Shown here one piece after another: positions 1 to 9,240 of a stretch of DNA of 64,000 nucleotides. The stretch's first letter is position 1, and each line of letters begins with the position of its first letter. The DNA is from Caldalkalibacillus mannanilyticus JCM 10596. Its GTDB lineage: Bacteria > Bacillota > Bacilli > Caldalkalibacillales > JCM-10596. Made by a program: the position numbers and the translations under genes. The stretch lies in NCBI RefSeq assembly GCF_000615945.1, contig NZ_BAMO01000030.1, forward strand, positions 1 to 64,000, read 5' to 3'. Under the pieces are notes generated by a model. The model worked only from the letters and a program-made list of their open reading frames with translations. It was not told the origin of the DNA and did no database searches.

Positions 1-2
1 AA

Positions 3-44
3 GGTGTAGATAATGTAAAAGGCGATATAGACGTCTACGAGTAA
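3..44 (+). CDS. 3' end of an upstream gene (partial)
   Basis: The third frame runs open from the window edge to a TAA, ending in KGDIDVYE, and a clear terminator hairpin follows about 50 bases later. Only 13 residues are visible, so no family can be assigned. The terminator makes a real gene end likely, but the frame choice is inferred. Confidence 0.35.
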   Translation, partial: GVDNVKGDIDVYE

Positions 45-92
45 ATTGATAGATTTAAAAATATAATTTTAAATTTGCCTTAATAGAATAGT

Positions 93-126
93 AAAAAAAG
101 GACATCTACAAAAGAGATGTCTTTTT
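93..126 (+). terminator. Rho-independent terminator
   Basis: GACATCT (101-107) pairs with AGATGTC (115-121) across a short A-rich loop. A run of T follows and a run of A precedes, so it could work in both directions. It would end the gene entering from the left edge. Confidence 0.7.
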
Positions 127-191
127 ATAGGTATATCCTTCGGTTCTAACAGCCTGCAGTTAACTCTCACAAGATAAAGACCTTGCAAGTT

Positions 192-608
192 TTAATTATT
201 AGGATTATCTTCACCCAATCGAACTGAAACTAGCCATTGATCATCTATTTTTACTACAAAAACTTTTGCTTCATTGTCTTCTCCGACTCTAGTAAACTGG
301 ACTAAAAATTGGTAAGTGTTTTCATCTAATTCTTTTGATTCGACTATTTTATAATCGGTAACATCGTGATCCAATACATCAGAATTAAAACGTTCTCGAA
401 CTGGTAGGTGGTTTGGATCTAACATTTTATATGCTTTTTCGGGATCTTTTTCTAATATAACAGTTTCAAGATAATCTCGTAAGACTCTTTCAGGAGTTGT
501 TTCTTCTTTTTCTCCTGATGTTTGAACTTGTTCACTACATCCTAGAGTAAGAATAGCCAATAGAATGAATAGAACAAATACCATTTTTAGTTTAATCATT
601 TTTTTCAA
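192..608 (-). CDS. Putative exported lipoprotein
   Basis: A 138-residue protein of unknown function. It has a basic N-terminus, a hydrophobic stretch (about residues 7-22) and a lipobox LTLGC with the cysteine at residue 24, so it should be lipidated and held on the outer face of the membrane. The remaining ~110 residues are charged, contain ERVLRDYLETV, and look like a small alpha/beta domain of the kind seen in short Bacillales lipoproteins (DUF4878/NTF2-like folds are possible, not shown). The start is a TTG at 608-606 with AGGAG about ten bases upstream; an in-frame ATG lies three codons in. It stands alone and opposite to its right-hand neighbour. Confidence 0.7.
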   Translation of the reverse strand: MKKMIKLKMVFVLFILLAILTLGCSEQVQTSGEKEETTPERVLRDYLETVILEKDPEKAYKMLDPNHLPVRERFNSDVLDHDVTDYKIVESKELDENTYQFLVQFTRVGEDNEAKVFVVKIDDQWLVSVRLGEDNPNN

Positions 609-795
609 TTCTTAAAAACTCCTTTCATTAATTATGCTAGCATCAATGTACCACATATTTGATCTAAATACAAATTTATTCATTAAATAATAAATTTGTG
701 TAAACAGAAGTATTATTAAAAAAATGACGAAAATTCTGGAAATTTACTTCCAACTAAATCCGACAAAACAAGTCAAAACTAGTGGAAATATCTGT

Positions 796-824
796 TTGTA
801 AATTGAATAAAAATTATGTAGAAT
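796..824 (+). promoter_or_regulatory. Candidate sigma-A promoter for the Spo0E-like gene
   Basis: TTGTAA (796-801) and TAGAAT (819-824) are 17 bases apart, about 100 bases before the Spo0E-like start. The rest of the 609-926 gap is AT-rich with no gene seen. A TGACGAA at 725-731 resembles a Spo0A box but is a short match. Confidence 0.45.
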
Positions 825-926
825 TATTCTTATTGGTGAGTGTATCGAAATGTTTGGTTTAGGAAAATAAAGTAATTAAAAATAAAAAGGTCTGTTCATA
901 CGTGATAAATCAGAAAGGATTGAAAG

Positions 927-1214
927 ATGGAGAAGCTACTAATGATGAAGTTGGAATTACTTAGAGAAGAGATGAATCGAATAGCATTAGAGAAGGGAAT
1001 TACGAATCCTCAAGTATTATTGTTAAGCCAAGAGATCGATACCATTCACAATCAATTAAATGAATTAAAAGTGTATCAAAGCTCCAGAGAAAATAAAAGA
1101 AACAGAATAAAGGAAGTTATGGACGAAGGATATACCTATTATTCTCCTAACTCTTTTGTTTTAAAAATGAATTTATTAAGAGCACGAGTTTTGAAGAGTG
1201 AGGTGCTTGTTTGA
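927..1214 (+). CDS. Spo0E family aspartyl-phosphate phosphatase
   Basis: A 95-residue helical protein with the Spo0E-family pattern: a first helix LREEMNRIALEKG, then NPQVLLLSQEID, containing the SQE(L/I)D signature that holds the acidic catalytic residue. Family members remove phosphate from response regulators, classically Spo0A~P, and so restrain sporulation; some family members act on other regulators. The C-terminal ~40 residues after KVYQSS are longer than in the shortest members. SD sequence AGAAAGGA lies before the ATG. It is a single-gene unit with its own promoter and terminator. The family is clear; the target regulator is not. Confidence 0.85.
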   Translation: MEKLLMMKLELLREEMNRIALEKGITNPQVLLLSQEIDTIHNQLNELKVYQSSRENKRNRIKEVMDEGYTYYSPNSFVLKMNLLRARVLKSEVLV

Positions 1215-1225
1215 TGAAAGAATAC

Positions 1226-1270
1226 AAAAAGGTCCCTTAGAGCGAGAGCTAAAAAGGACCTTTATTTTTT
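1226..1270 (+). terminator. Rho-independent terminator
   Basis: AAAGGTCC (1228-1235) pairs with GGACCTTT (1256-1263), followed by a T-run. It separates the Spo0E-like gene from the convergent reductase gene. Confidence 0.8.
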
Positions 1271-1312
1271 TAGCGATTCATGTTACTTTAGAAAAGTTGT
1301 TGTTTTCAAGCT

Positions 1313-2314
1313 TTAGAATTTCATGCTAGAGCTGTGACCAGGCTGTACCTTTGCCTTAGGGTCAATATAGGATTTGGCATTGTTTACTGCTGTAGGTGCT
1401 TCACCAAAGCCAACAGCAATCAGCTTGATTTTCCCTGGATATGTCGTGATATCACCTGCTGCATATACACCAGGAATGTTTGTTTCCATTCTTGAATTAA
1501 CGACGATAGATCCTTTTTCAATTTCTAAGCCCCATTCTTGAATTGGACCAAGTGAAGAAATAAATCCAAAGTTCACGATCACCGCATCTACATCAAGTTC
1601 TTCACGTTCGCCTGTCTTGGATTGTTCTAAAATGACTTTTTCGATGCGTTCATTACCAATAAGTTCAGCGATATGGTATGGAGTTTTCACGTCAACCTTA
1701 GAATTCATAAGGTTTTCTACACTGTGTTCATGAGCACGGAACTTGTCACGACGATGAATAAGAGTTACTTTTTCAGCAATTGGCTCAAGCATTAAAGACC
1801 AATCTACCGCTGAATCTCCACCTCCACAAATAAGAACACGTTGACCTGCAAACGAATTCAAGTCACTGACAAAATAATGAAGATTAGCTTTCTCATATTT
1901 CTCTGATCCTTCTACCTCAAGTCTTCTTGGTTGAAATGCCCCACAACCTGCTGTAATGATCACTGTTTTCGTTAAATGTACTTGAGAATTTGTTTTGATT
2001 TCAAAAATGTCGCCATCCACTTTATTTACGTGCTCAACAGTTTGTTCAAGCGCAATGGCTGTTTCGAAATGGGAAACCTGCTCTTTAAGACGATCGACTA
2101 AATCTTGTGCCAAAATCTTAGGGAATCCAGCTACATCATATATGTATTTTTCTGGATACAAAGCAGATAATTGACCTCCGAGCTGTGGCATACTTTCGAT
2201 AATTTTGCATGAAGCTTGTCTCATCCCCGCATAAAAGGCTGTAAACAAACCTGCAGGTCCACCACCAATGACTGTAATATCATATACTTTTTCATCACGT
2301 GTTACGTTTGACAT
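1313..2314 (-). CDS. yumC: Ferredoxin/flavodoxin-NADP+ reductase, thioredoxin-reductase-like (YumC type)
   Basis: A 333-residue FAD/NADPH flavoprotein. The N-terminal FAD-binding motif is GGGPAG (about residues 17-22), the central NADPH-binding motif is [10 protein letters not shown], and the late FAD motif is [12 protein letters not shown]. There is no CxxC redox pair of true thioredoxin reductase, which matches the type-2 ferredoxin-NADP reductases of Bacillales that move electrons between NADPH and ferredoxin or flavodoxin. The start is the ATG at 2314 preceded by GGAGGTGG; a longer upstream frame lacks a good SD. It is divergent from the ndh gene, as in the yumC/yumB region of Bacillus. 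Confidence 0.9.
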   Translation of the reverse strand: MSNVTRDEKVYDITVIGGGPAGLFTAFYAGMRQASCKIIESMPQLGGQLSALYPEKYIYDVAGFPKILAQDLVDRLKEQVSHFETAIALEQTVEHVNKVDGDIFEIKTNSQVHLTKTVIITAGCGAFQPRRLEVEGSEKYEKANLHYFVSDLNSFAGQRVLICGGGDSAVDWSLMLEPIAEKVTLIHRRDKFRAHEHSVENLMNSKVDVKTPYHIAELIGNERIEKVILEQSKTGEREELDVDAVIVNFGFISSLGPIQEWGLEIEKGSIVVNSRMETNIPGVYAAGDITTYPGKIKLIAVGFGEAPTAVNNAKSYIDPKAKVQPGHSSSMKF

Positions 2315-2590
2315 GAAGCCACCTCCATATATAGAAAAATCCGAAAATCGACAATCGTTATTATTATAATCGTTTTCATTTCTTATTAAAAGGTTACAAA
2401 AATAAATGTTCATAAAATATACAATTTCCTCTTGAAAAAATGTGAGGAACATCCTATCATAGAATTAGTGAAATAGTGAACATTTTTTCTGAATTTTTGT
2501 GTGAAAATAAGATATAGTAGTTTATTTTTGCGAAAGTAAGTGAAGTGTTACACAAAGTTATGTTAACAATTTGAAAAGGGTGGATTAAAA

Positions 2591-3784
2591 ATGGGTACTC
2601 CAAAGATTGTCATACTAGGTGCAGGATACGCAGGAATTGTAACAGCTCTGAAACTTCAAAAAGGATTAAACTACAATGAAGCAGAAGTGACATTAGTGAA
2701 CAAGCATGACTATCATTATATCACTACAGAATTACATCAGCCTGCAGCTGGAACGATGCATCATGATAAAGCGCGTGTTGAGATAAATGATATTATTGAC
2801 TCCAGTAAAGTGAAATTCATTAAAGAAGTGGTAACTGAAATTGATCGTGAAAATAAAAAGGTGAAGCTAGAGAATGGTGAGCTTCATTATGATTATTTGG
2901 TGATTGGTTTAGGAAGTCAGCCTGAAACCTTTGGAATCCAAGGTTTAATTGAACATGCTTATAGCATCCGAAGCATTAATGCCGTTCGTCAAATTAGGGA
3001 GCATATCGAATACCAATTTGCTAAATTCAAAAATGAGCCCGAGCGTACTGATTATCTTACCTTTATTGTAGGAGGAGCAGGATTTACAGGAGTTGAGTTT
3101 GTAGGGGAATTAGCTGATCGTATCCCTGAATTGTGCCGTGAATTTGATGTGGATAGAGAGCTTGTTCGTATTATTGTTGTGGAAGCTGCTCCGCAAGCGA
3201 TTCCAATGTTTGATCCATCTCTTGTTGATTATGCAATGGAAGTGTTAGCGAGCAAAGGAGTCGAATTCAAATTAAATACACCAATTAAAGAATGTACACC
3301 AGAGGGAGTCGTTCTAGCTACAGGAGAAGAAATTCGTTCTGCAACTGTTGTATGGACTGGTGGAGTAAGAGGGAACTCTATTATTGAGAATTCCGGATTT
3401 GAAGCGATGAGAGGCCGCGTCAAGGTAGATGAATATCTTAGAGCGCCTGGGCATGATGATGTATTTATCGTGGGTGACTGTGCGTTAGTGATTGATGAGG
3501 CAGTCAACCGTCCGTATCCGCCAACGGCACAAATCGCCATTCAGCATGGTTATAATCTTAGTCATAACCTTCTTACGTTGATTCGTGGTGGAGGACAATT
3601 AGAAAGCTTCAAGCCTGTGATTCGTGGTACAGTAGCTTCACTGGGACGTGGAGAAGCAATTGGGATTGTCGGAAATAAAAAACTCATTGGCGGTGTAGCT
3701 TCATTGATGAAAAAAGTCATTGATGCTCGTTACCTTTATATAATCGGTGGATTATCTTTAGTATTGAAAAAGGGAAGATTTTAG
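2591..3784 (+). CDS. ndh: Type II NADH dehydrogenase (NDH-2)
   Basis: A 397-residue single-subunit flavoprotein that passes electrons from NADH to menaquinone without pumping protons. It has the N-terminal FAD motif GAGYAG (residues 9-14), the second dinucleotide motif [15 protein letters not shown] for NADH, and the C-terminal FAD motif FIVGDCA. The hydrophobic tail near the end fits peripheral membrane attachment. SD AAAGGGTGG lies before the ATG. It is divergent from yumC and is followed 18 bases later by a small unknown gene. Confidence 0.92.
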   Translation: MGTPKIVILGAGYAGIVTALKLQKGLNYNEAEVTLVNKHDYHYITTELHQPAAGTMHHDKARVEINDIIDSSKVKFIKEVVTEIDRENKKVKLENGELHYDYLVIGLGSQPETFGIQGLIEHAYSIRSINAVRQIREHIEYQFAKFKNEPERTDYLTFIVGGAGFTGVEFVGELADRIPELCREFDVDRELVRIIVVEAAPQAIPMFDPSLVDYAMEVLASKGVEFKLNTPIKECTPEGVVLATGEEIRSATVVWTGGVRGNSIIENSGFEAMRGRVKVDEYLRAPGHDDVFIVGDCALVIDEAVNRPYPPTAQIAIQHGYNLSHNLLTLIRGGGQLESFKPVIRGTVASLGRGEAIGIVGNKKLIGGVASLMKKVIDARYLYIIGGLSLVLKKGRF

Positions 3785-3802
3785 TCCAATAGGTGGTGTC
3801 AC

Positions 3803-4045
3803 ATGAGACATTGTAGTGTTCAGGTACGTGGGCTCTTAACAAGAGATGAATTAGACCGTTATAATAATTTAATGGAAGTAGGCAAATTCCTAGAGCTTAA
3901 TAAGCGCCACGACCTAGCCTATATCGTTCAGAAAGAAATCGATATCCTGATCCTTCCCGCTATTGAAAGGTTAAAGGATAAAGGACGCAAAAGAGATGAA
4001 TTAACGGCAGAATATCTGCAAAACAAAGAAGAGACGGTTGAGTAA
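3803..4045 (+). CDS. Conserved-looking small protein of unknown function
   Basis: An 80-residue charged, mostly helical protein with no signal sequence or recognised motif. It has an SD (AGGTGGTG) and sits 18 bases behind ndh, so it is probably co-transcribed with it, followed by a Nudix gene 43 bases on. Residues DLAYIVQKEIDILILPAIERL form an amphipathic helix. I do not recognise the family. Confidence 0.65.
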   Translation: MRHCSVQVRGLLTRDELDRYNNLMEVGKFLELNKRHDLAYIVQKEIDILILPAIERLKDKGRKRDELTAEYLQNKEETVE

Positions 4046-4088
4046 TCAGCGGTCTCTTTCTTTCATCACGTTAGAGGAGGAGAAATAA

Positions 4089-4589
4089 ATGCCTGCCATT
4101 GATCGTGTCGATGTTTGGCTTGGGGTAGCCGGTATATTAAGGAAAGATCATACTTATTTAGTTGTCAAAAAGAAGTATGGTGGTTTAAAAGAAAAATGGT
4201 CCTTTCCTGCTGGATTCGTGGACCCTGGAGAAACTGTGGATCAAGCAGTATTGCGAGAGGTACGAGAAGAAACAGGAATCGAAGCCAAGGTCATTGATAT
4301 CCTAGGTATACGCACAGGTGTCATTAGAGAAAAGATCAGTGACAATATGATTGTTTTTGCTCTAGAATATCAAAGTGGAGAACTTATTCCCAATCATGAA
4401 GAGCTTTTTGACGTTGCCTGGCTATCTAGAAATGAGCTACTTGCTGATCCTGCTACCTCTTCCATGATTCGTTTTTTTCTAACAGAAGACAACACAATGG
4501 ATCAAAAAGATCATGGTTTTAAAGAGCATGAAAGCAATCCAGGAAAGGAATTTGGTTATTCCTTATATAAAATTTTTAAAAAAGAATGA
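4089..4589 (+). CDS. Nudix hydrolase
   Basis: A 166-residue protein with a complete Nudix box starting GFVDPGETVDQAVL and ending REVREETGI, giving the metal-binding glutamates for cleaving nucleoside diphosphates linked to another group X. The N-terminal part is the usual beta sheet (DVWLGVAGIL); the substrate cannot be read from the box alone. SD AGAGGAGGAG precedes the ATG. It may be the third gene of an ndh-led transcript. Confidence 0.88.
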   Translation: MPAIDRVDVWLGVAGILRKDHTYLVVKKKYGGLKEKWSFPAGFVDPGETVDQAVLREVREETGIEAKVIDILGIRTGVIREKISDNMIVFALEYQSGELIPNHEELFDVAWLSRNELLADPATSSMIRFFLTEDNTMDQKDHGFKEHESNPGKEFGYSLYKIFKKE

Positions 4590-4722
4590 AATAATGAGAA
4601 ATGAGAAGATGTATTCGCTTACATCGGCTCATTTAATAATTATCTGAATATTTTAAAGGTTTATATTTATATAAAAAGTTGGTAAGATACCAATTAATAG
4701 GTTAAGTAGAGGAGGGAGCCAT

Positions 4723-4914
4723 ATGGAAAGAGTAATGACAAAGCAGATCTGTGTCTATTGTGAGGGGATAGGATACTTTCAACTACTTCTAGGTGGATCA
4801 GATACGTGTGTTCATTGTGCAGGAACAGGTATCCCAGCTCAACATCACAGACATGAATCAAAAAAATGCATGATTGATCCTATCGATATAAGAGTAGAGC
4901 AAAAGCTATTTTAA
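4723..4914 (+). CDS. yuiA: YuiA-like zinc-finger-type small protein
   Basis: A 63-residue protein with two CxxC pairs, CVYCEG and CVHCAGTG, spaced like a DnaJ-type zinc ribbon. It probably binds one zinc ion; function unknown. The SD GGAGGG lies six bases before the ATG. The order yuiA - yuiB - yuiC - yuiD - aminopeptidase that follows matches the Bacillus yui region from memory, which is the main reason for the name. Confidence 0.75.
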   Translation: MERVMTKQICVYCEGIGYFQLLLGGSDTCVHCAGTGIPAQHHRHESKKCMIDPIDIRVEQKLF

Positions 4915-4928
4915 CGAATAGCTTTTTT
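4901..4928 (+). terminator. Terminator overlapping the yuiA stop codon
   Basis: AAAAGCTATT (4901-4910) pairs with AATAGCTTTT (4917-4926) and runs into T. The stem contains the last yuiA codons. Confidence 0.75.
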
Positions 4929-5005
4929 GTTTTCTTCAATTCGTTGACGACTCAAGGAAAAGCAAGTACACTTAGTGATGATCATTAATCTAGGAGGTGC
5001 TTACT

Positions 5006-5284
5006 ATGCCGTTACTGCCTGCACAATTTGTGATTTCACTATTCCTGTTTCCTGTTCTGTTTTTTGGAATTGGATTCTTATTAAATATGCTACTCAAGAC
5101 AACTTGGTTTCCCGGAGCGATCCTCTATCCGCTGATTGTGGTTGTGATGGTCAGTTACTATGGACAAGGGTTTGGTTCCCTTCTCATGGTGGATATTATT
5201 ATTCTAAGCTCAGGTTTAATTGGAGCCTTATTAAGTGGTTATATCATTAAAGTTTTGCGTCAACGAGGATATCGTATGTTCTAA
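5006..5284 (+). CDS. yuiB: YuiB-like small membrane protein
   Basis: A 92-residue, almost wholly hydrophobic protein with about three membrane segments and a short basic tail (KVLRQRGYRMF). The start is the ATG at 5006 with AGGAGGTG eight bases upstream; the GTG at 4997 lies inside the SD. Function unknown. An overlapping frame starting at 4975 is not real. Confidence 0.75.
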   Translation: MPLLPAQFVISLFLFPVLFFGIGFLLNMLLKTTWFPGAILYPLIVVVMVSYYGQGFGSLLMVDIIILSSGLIGALLSGYIIKVLRQRGYRMF

Positions 5285-5386
5285 ATAAAAATCAAGAAAT
5301 GGTTTTGCGCATGATTTGTCAATGAACTGAATGTATATTCCTTCCTCTATCTGGAGAAAAATAGGATAGAGAGGAGGGAATCGCAT

Positions 5387-6139
5387 TTGGAAGCAAAACG
5401 CGATTTAGGGATCAAAATGATCCTGGTTACCTTATTTATGACAAGCATGGTCCTATCATCAATGTGGATGGCTGGTTACTTGGAAAATGAAAGTGTAACC
5501 TATACCCGCTATGAAAAAAATAATCAGGATATCGTTGAAGTAGAAGTCATTCAAGATCAGCAGTCTGAATCTGTTGAATCTGAAGCAACTCTTGATCCAC
5601 TTTTTGATTATATTCACACGCATGAAGGAGATGAAGAGGCAGAAAAACAGAAGGAGCAGAAACTGTCGATTTCATCTATACCTAAGCCTACCAATGACCT
5701 AGCCTATGATCTTGAACTGCTGGAGAGTCAAATTAACTTTGGGCAATACCCTACAAAAAAGGTGACAGCAACCGGTTATACAGCTGGCTATGAATCTACT
5801 GGAAAGAAACCAGACCATCCCCAATATGGGATTACATATTCAGGGGTTCAAGTGAGAAGAGATCTATATTCAACCATTGCAGCAGACCCTGCTGTGTTTC
5901 CCATAGGTACTGTACTATACATTCCTAAATACGGCTATGGAGTAGTTGCAGATACTGGAAGTGCCATTCAAGGGGACAAAATTGATTTGTACTTTGAAAG
6001 TGTAGAGGATGTCTACCAGTGGTGGGGAAAGCAGAAGGTGGAAGTATATATTATTGAAGAAGGCAATGGGACGATCACTGAAGCACTGCTAGATAATTTA
6101 AATCAAGATGAAGCGATTTTAGTATATAAAGCCTTATGA
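5387..6139 (+). CDS. yuiC: 3D-domain protein, YuiC-like
   Basis: A 250-residue protein with an N-terminal membrane anchor (about residues 9-28), a charged linker, then a C-terminal 3D domain (about residues 120-225). The three aspartates that name the domain fit [16 protein letters not shown] and GDKIDLYF. Related 3D domains occur in stationary-phase and spore cell-wall lytic transglycosylases, so a peptidoglycan role outside the membrane is likely. TTG start at 5387 with GAGGAGGGAA about seven bases upstream. It stands alone between yuiB and convergent yuiD. Confidence 0.82.
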   Translation: MEAKRDLGIKMILVTLFMTSMVLSSMWMAGYLENESVTYTRYEKNNQDIVEVEVIQDQQSESVESEATLDPLFDYIHTHEGDEEAEKQKEQKLSISSIPKPTNDLAYDLELLESQINFGQYPTKKVTATGYTAGYESTGKKPDHPQYGITYSGVQVRRDLYSTIAADPAVFPIGTVLYIPKYGYGVVADTGSAIQGDKIDLYFESVEDVYQWWGKQKVEVYIIEEGNGTITEALLDNLNQDEAILVYKAL

Positions 6140-6170
6140 TTGAATAAAATACGGTATTATAAATAAAGAA

Positions 6171-6197
6171 TGCCTTCTCTGCGTGAGAAGGCAATTT
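6171..6197. terminator. Bidirectional terminator between yuiC and yuiD
   Basis: TGCCTTCTC (6171-6179) pairs with GAGAAGGCA (6184-6192) followed by TTTT, with an A-rich stretch on the other side. It lies between convergent genes. Confidence 0.75.
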
Positions 6198-6209
6198 TAG
6201 TGTGTGTAC

Positions 6210-6704
6210 TTAGTTCATATGTAGTAAGTAGTGCATAGTACCTGCTACAACAACTCCAAAAAGCCCACCCATGAGTACCTCAATAGGTTGATGACCTAGC
6301 AGTTCCTTTAGCTTCGTTCTTTTTGTTTGTTCTGTTTGAACCTTCCATTGCTTGACCTCAGTAATCATAGACTGAATCATTTGATTAAAGTCGTCTACAA
6401 GGCGATTTAAGACTACAGCTTGCTCACCAGCATGTCGACGAACTCCAGCAGCATCAAACATAACAATAATGGCAAAAATAGCTGAAACAGCAAAAATACC
6501 AGATTCAATTCCATATTCAAAGCCAATCGATGTTGTCAATGCTGTTACAGCAGCAGAATGTGAGCTAGGCATGCCGCCTGTACTAAATATCAGACCCCAA
6601 TCCCAGCTTCGATTGGGAAAGAAATAAAGCGGAACTTTGATAAACTGAGCCAGTAGGATGGCTGTCAGTGATGTAATTAAGGGGATATTAAAAAAAAGAT
6701 CCAT
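6210..6704 (-). CDS. yuiD: Divergent PAP2 family (DUF212) membrane protein, YuiD-like
   Basis: A 164-residue membrane protein with about four hydrophobic segments. The motif GGMPSSHSA matches the PSGH-like core of acid-phosphatase (PAP2) relatives in DUF212, and RRHAGEQA follows about 50 residues later. The family is often called a divergent PAP2 phosphatase, but activity is unproven. The start is the ATG at 6704 with GGGAGAAG upstream; the longer frame to 6761 lacks an SD. Confidence 0.82.
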   Translation of the reverse strand: MDLFFNIPLITSLTAILLAQFIKVPLYFFPNRSWDWGLIFSTGGMPSSHSAAVTALTTSIGFEYGIESGIFAVSAIFAIIVMFDAAGVRRHAGEQAVVLNRLVDDFNQMIQSMITEVKQWKVQTEQTKRTKLKELLGHQPIEVLMGGLFGVVVAGTMHYLLHMN

Positions 6705-6872
6705 ACGCTTCTCCCTTTCTTCAAGTATTTTTATTATACCCCATGTTGTCAAAGAATTCACGTCTGAAAAAAACTTAGGAATTCGTTATATTAGACAAAC
6801 TAAATATATTCAAGGTAGAATGGAATATAGATAATAATACTACAGTTAGAAAAATCTATTGGAGGTGTTAAC

Positions 6873-8377
6873 ATGAGTATTCATGTTCACATAGTAAAAG
6901 AAACAGAATTAGCAAAAGTAGAAAGCGATCTTATTGTCATCGCCCTTTTTGAACATTCATCTCTATCCGCTAGCTACTTTGACCAATTAAATGCGGCTTG
7001 TGATAACCAGCTAGCCTATATCTTAAAGGATGAGCAACATCTTTCCAAATTTAAGTCAACCACATTCGTACATACTTTAGGTCAAATCAAAGCTAAGCAG
7101 ATTCTCTTCGTTGGTGCAGGAGAACAAGAAAAATACTCGCATGAAAAAGTGCGTGAGTTAGCAGGACGTGTCACTCGTGAAGCCTTAAAGAATCACAAGA
7201 GCAGTATTGTTTTTTGTGTGGAGAGCTTTATTACGGATAAGGTAGGGATGGAAAAAGCGGTTCATGCCCTTACTGAAGGCTCCCTCTTAGCCACCCACCG
7301 AGTTCAACACTATAAATCCAGTTCAAGAGAAGGGGCACAGTTAGACCAGCTTGCTTTTTATTCTAGTGAGGAAATAGAAGGGCTTGATGTTCATATCGAA
7401 ACAGCAAAAGCTTCGCAGAAGGAACGATGTTAGCCAGAGATTTAGTCAATGTTCCGGCTAATCTATTAACTCCTACTAAATTGGCTGAAAAAGCGCTTGA
7501 AATAGCTGAAGCTCATCAATTGGAATGCCATATCTTAGATCGAGAGGAAATGGAAAAGCTGGGAATGGGAGCTTTACTTGCGGTGGCTCAAGGGAGTGAA
7601 GAGCCGCCTAAAATGATTGTGCTGAAATATCAAGGCTTAGACAAATGGGAGAATGTTTTATCCTTTGTCGGAAAAGGCATTACATTTGATACAGGAGGAA
7701 TTTCTCTGAAGACTCCGGCGAACATGGATGAAATGAAAGGAGATATGGGAGGAAGCGCCACTGTGTTAGGTGTTATGGAGGTTGTCGGACGTTTAAAGCC
7801 TAAATGCAATGTCTTGGCTGTCATCCCATCAACAGAGAATATGCCTAGTGGTAAAGCACTTAAGCCTGGTGATGTGATTACTTCAATGAGTGGAAAAACG
7901 ATTGAAGTAAAAAATACAGATGCAGAGGGTAGGCTGATTTTGGCTGATGGAGTCACTTACGCGAAGCAATTAGGTGCTAATTATATCGTTGATGTCGCTA
8001 CATTGACAGGAGCTGTTCTGATTGCGTTAGGTGATTGCACAACTGGAGCCGTGACGAATCATGAGGATTTTATGATTGAAGTGTTAGAATCGGCGGAAGA
8101 AGCGTCTGAATGGGTTTGGCGTCTGCCGAATTATCCAGCCTATAAAGAGATGGTCAAATCAAGTGCTGTAGCTGACTTAAACAATGCGCCAGGTCGACTA
8201 GCCGGAAGTATTACTGCTGGGCTATTCATCGGAGAGTTTGCTGAAGAGACTCCTTGGGTGCACTTGGACATTGCTGGTACAGCCTGGAGCGGGAAAGAGA
8301 ACGATCTATGTAGAAAAGGTGGAACAGGTGCCATGGTCCGTACTCTCTCCACATTAGTTGAGAGATTTCAAAAATAG
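6873..8377 (+). CDS. pepA: Leucyl aminopeptidase (M17), frame broken near 7414
   Basis: A cytosolic M17 aminopeptidase removing N-terminal residues from peptides with two metal ions. The N-terminal regulatory half and the catalytic half lie in different frames. The shift is near 7414 (tcgcagaagg): one extra base restores [12 protein letters not shown] and a frame of 501 residues. Metal and active-site motifs are present: [20 protein letters not shown], and [24 protein letters not shown] precedes the ATG. Separate translation of the second half is unlikely, since homologs need both parts for the hexamer. I favour a sequence error. Confidence 0.85.
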
Positions 8378-8464
8378 TGGAATGATTCGTCGAACCACTA
8401 AAAATTATTTCCACGGAAATTGTCAGTTTCTCCTGACGAAAGGATATGAAAAATAAAGGTCTAG

Positions 8465-8514
8465 AAAAAAAGGAAGAGGGTGTGCCTAGTAAGGACACAT
8501 TCTCTTCCTTTTGT
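8465..8514. terminator. Strong bidirectional terminator
   Basis: AAAGGAAGAG pairs with CTCTTCCTTT across an inner imperfect stem (GTGTGCC / GGACACA). Both flanks are A/T-rich runs, so it can end the aminopeptidase gene and the leftward micropeptide genes. Confidence 0.8.
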
Positions 8515-8524
8515 TGTTCTTTCT

Positions 8525-8614
8525 CTAGCACATCCATCCAGCACCAACAATAACCAATAGAATAAACAGGACTACAATTAATGTGAATCCACCATAAAAT
8601 CCTCCGTGAGTCAA
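8525..8614 (-). CDS. YjcZ-like sporulation micropeptide (29 aa)
   Basis: A 29-residue peptide: a short Gly-rich head (MTHGGFYGG), then one hydrophobic helix FTLIVVLFILLVIVGAGW. This is the pattern of the tiny YjcZ-type transmembrane peptides of Bacillales, several of which are spore-associated. It starts at a TTG (8614-8612) with AAGGGAGG six to seven bases before. It is one of three similar peptides in 520 bases. Role unknown. Confidence 0.75.
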   Translation of the reverse strand: MTHGGFYGGFTLIVVLFILLVIVGAGWMC

Positions 8615-8674
8615 TTTGATCCCTCCCTTGCTTTTTTTTTAGGAAAACGTTGAAGAGTATGATCAAATTGTTGG

Positions 8675-8815
8675 TTAAGCAGTCGCTGTCCCGAATAAAC
8701 CACCAGCACCAACAATGATTAATAGAATAAACAGAACTACGATCAACGCAAACCCTCCACCAGCATAACCATACGTAGGCGCATATCCAGTTCCACAATA
8801 ACCGGCTCCGTACAT
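8675..8815 (-). CDS. YjcZ-like sporulation micropeptide (46 aa)
   Basis: A 46-residue peptide starting MYGAGYCGTGYAPTYGYAGG, with a Gly/Tyr-rich head, then the hydrophobic core FALIVVLFILLIIVGAGG and a short tail FGTATA. The core is nearly the same as in the peptides on both sides. ATG at 8815 with GAAAGGAGAG upstream. A perfect 13-bp hairpin lies just ahead of this gene. Confidence 0.8.
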   Translation of the reverse strand: MYGAGYCGTGYAPTYGYAGGGFALIVVLFILLIIVGAGGLFGTATA

Positions 8816-8842
8816 TATATCTCTCTCCTTTCTTTTCAATGT

Positions 8843-8873
8843 ACTAAGGACATGAGTTTATCATGTCCTTAGT
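8843..8873. other. Perfect 13-bp inverted repeat upstream of a YjcZ-like gene
   Basis: ACTAAGGACATGA (8843-8855) and TCATGTCCTTAGT (8861-8873) are exact inverted repeats around a 5-base loop. It lies between two micropeptide genes on the minus strand. There is no good T-run on either side, so it may be a weak terminator or an mRNA-stabilising 5' hairpin. Confidence 0.6.
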
Positions 8874-8941
8874 AGCATATGAAGTTTTGTGCGAAATGCC
8901 TGGGTGTTTGACTAGAAATGTTTCATTTTGGGCAAAAAGAT

Positions 8942-9040
8942 TTAGTAAGTGTAGCCCCAGCTAGCTCCAACAATGACCAATAGGATGAAAAGAACAACGA
9001 TTAAAACAAAGCTTCCGCCATAAGATCCGCAACCTGTCAT
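8942..9040 (-). CDS. YjcZ-like sporulation micropeptide (32 aa)
   Basis: A 32-residue peptide: head MTGCGSYGG, hydrophobic core SFVLIVVLFILLVIVGASW, tail GYTY. ATG at 9040 with AAGGAGTGG upstream. It is the first of the three leftward micropeptide genes. Spacing of 120-130 bases between genes suggests either separate small units or a transcript processed at hairpins. Confidence 0.8.
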   Translation of the reverse strand: MTGCGSYGGSFVLIVVLFILLVIVGASWGYTY

Positions 9041-9240
9041 GTGACACCACTCCTTGTTAAAGAAATTTGGGAGACATCCCACTAATACAATATGAACAGA
9101 GGTCTTTCTTGGGAATAAGGCGAATGCGGATTTTTAAATTGTGATATTTAGAATTGATTTATGTATATAAAAAATGAGATAATGCAATTTATAGTAAAGT
9201 AACAGCAGAATGATGGATCATAAATATGGGAGGAATATTC

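Noticed and set aside
725-731. TGACGAA as a Spo0A box
   Set aside because: A single 7-base match in AT-rich DNA is too weak, although the next gene is Spo0E-like.
4599-4634. Hairpin AAATGAG / CTCATTT after the Nudix gene as a terminator
   Set aside because: No T-run follows; it may be an mRNA end structure, but I cannot support a terminator.
8226-8798. A 190-codon minus-strand open frame rich in Trp and Cys
   Set aside because: It is antisense to the aminopeptidase gene and out of frame with two micropeptide genes; its composition is not protein-like.
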